This document shows, piece by piece, positions 63,252 to 64,000 of a DNA stretch of 64,000 nt. The notes beneath the pieces were generated by a model that was given only the letters and a program-made list of their open reading frames with translations, had not been told where the DNA came from and searched no databases. Source of the stretch: Helicovermis profundi (GTDB lineage: Bacteria > Bacillota > Clostridia > Peptostreptococcales > Acidaminobacteraceae); contig NZ_AP028654.1 of NCBI RefSeq assembly GCF_033097505.1, positions 884,001 through 948,000 on the forward strand. The letters are read 5' to 3'. The stretch's first letter is position 1. Every line of letters begins with the position of its first letter. A program made the position numbers and the translations under genes.

Positions 63252-64000
63252 ATGAGAAAATATTTTAATAAAAATAGAATAGTCATAAGTCATATGTTAT
63301 TTGTAGCATCTATGACTACTATAATGGGTCAAGTTTATATAAATCCATTTAAATCACAATTTAGAATTCATTTAGGAATAATTGTTTTAACTATTTTACT
63401 ATTATTGTTTGAAGAAATTTCTATTATAAAAACTAATATCTTAACTGGTATTTTTATTTTTACTTTTAGGTTTTTAATTGATTATTTTACTGAAAGTTAC
63501 GCAATAATAGATCTTTTGGGTAAACATATTCCATCTTTGATTTTTTATGTTAGTTTTGGAATGCTTTTGTCGAATTTTAATATACGAAATTTTAAGAATT
63601 ATCCAATTAGGCTGATTTTTCTTGTTGCTATGTCTGACATACTCTCTAATATGGTTGAAGCAATTATTAGAAGAGAATTTTTGACTAAGAATATAGAATT
63701 TATTATTACAAGTTTAGTTATCGTAGGTCTTACAAGGGCGTCATTGTCTTTTATTGTTTATTCAGGCATAAGATTTTACAATATTTTAGTTATAAGAGAT
63801 GAACAAATGATGAAATTAAAAGAATTTATTATGCTTAAAGCTAATTTAAAATCTGAGTTATTTTTTGTGAATAAATCAATGGATGATATAGAAACTGCAA
63901 TGAATAGATCATACTCAATATATAATGAACTTAAGAATTTTGAATATGAGAATATTAATGAAAATTATATAGGTAACTTAAAAATAAGGATGCTTAATCT
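63252..64000 (+). CDS. Membrane protein continuing past the window (possible sensor kinase)
   Basis: Open frame from ATG 63252 to the window end, at least 249 residues. About five to six helices lie in residues 10-170, then a basic helical region with the start of what could be a dimerisation helix (RDEQMMKLKEFIMLKANLKSELFFVNKSMDD). This layout suggests a membrane sensor histidine kinase of the NatK/LytS type, but no kinase motif is in view. GTGGAGAC precedes the start. It sits 12 bases after the GH18 gene, in the same direction. Confidence 0.6.
   Translation, partial: MRKYFNKNRIVISHMLFVASMTTIMGQVYINPFKSQFRIHLGIIVLTILLLLFEEISIIKTNILTGIFIFTFRFLIDYFTESYAIIDLLGKHIPSLIFYVSFGMLLSNFNIRNFKNYPIRLIFLVAMSDILSNMVEAIIRREFLTKNIEFIITSLVIVGLTRASLSFIVYSGIRFYNILVIRDEQMMKLKEFIMLKANLKSELFFVNKSMDDIETAMNRSYSIYNELKNFEYENINENYIGNLKIRMLN

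Overview
This window comes from the chromosome of a very AT-rich, low-GC Gram-positive anaerobe. The closest general description is class Clostridia or a Tissierellia-like relative; I cannot name a genus. The reasons are AGGAGG-type ribosome sites, lipoproteins with lipoboxes, a T-box on argGH, TTG and GTG starts, an electron-bifurcating type [FeFe]-hydrogenase, a selenocysteine formate dehydrogenase and an Ech/Hyf-like membrane complex. TGA is an ordinary stop codon except at one selenocysteine position.

Layout. 1-9.1 kb: the end of a PAS-GGDEF protein, T-box-controlled argGH, a MATE exporter, a cupin, a queuosine-precursor transporter and a zinc/manganese ABC uptake operon. 9.2-16.4 kb: a TetR-controlled HlyD/ABC-2 exporter, an M29 aminopeptidase, an ornithine/alanine-type racemase and a threonine aldolase. 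16.8-23.9 kb: a six-gene complex I/Hyf-like operon whose catalytic subunit has lost all four nickel-binding cysteines, so it is better described as an energy-converting hydrogenase-related (Ehr) complex of unknown reaction. 24-33 kb: folate and CGGC proteins, an EAL phosphodiesterase, a six-copy array of a 142-bp structured repeat, then ftsE-ftsX-M23-S41-AI-2E. 33-36 kb: an IS1634-family insertion flanked by a perfect-looking 240-bp direct repeat, next to a six-copy array of an 83-bp repeat. 36-42.7 kb: uvrB-uvrA-uvrC. 43.1-50.6 kb: a HydABC-type [FeFe]-hydrogenase followed by a selenocysteine formate dehydrogenase with a recognisable SECIS hairpin. 51.6-55.4 kb: a DRTGG / RsbW-like ATPase / degenerate [FeFe]-hydrogenase-like protein / DRTGG / PHP / ATPase cluster that looks like a hydrogen- or redox-sensing switch. 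55.8-59.3 kb: TadE-like, TadG-like and kinase genes. 59.3-64 kb: a split chromate transporter, a FUSC-like protein, a secreted GH18 protein and the start of a membrane protein.

How it works together. The hydrogenase, the formate dehydrogenase and the Ehr complex suggest fermentative metabolism in which NADH, ferredoxin, formate and hydrogen are interconverted and one redox step is coupled to an ion gradient. The degenerate hydrogenase cluster probably senses this redox state. The points most worth following up are the Ni-ligand-free Ehr complex, the two structured tandem repeat arrays, and the IS with its very long target duplication. All coordinates and motifs were read by eye; no alignment, folding or database search was run.
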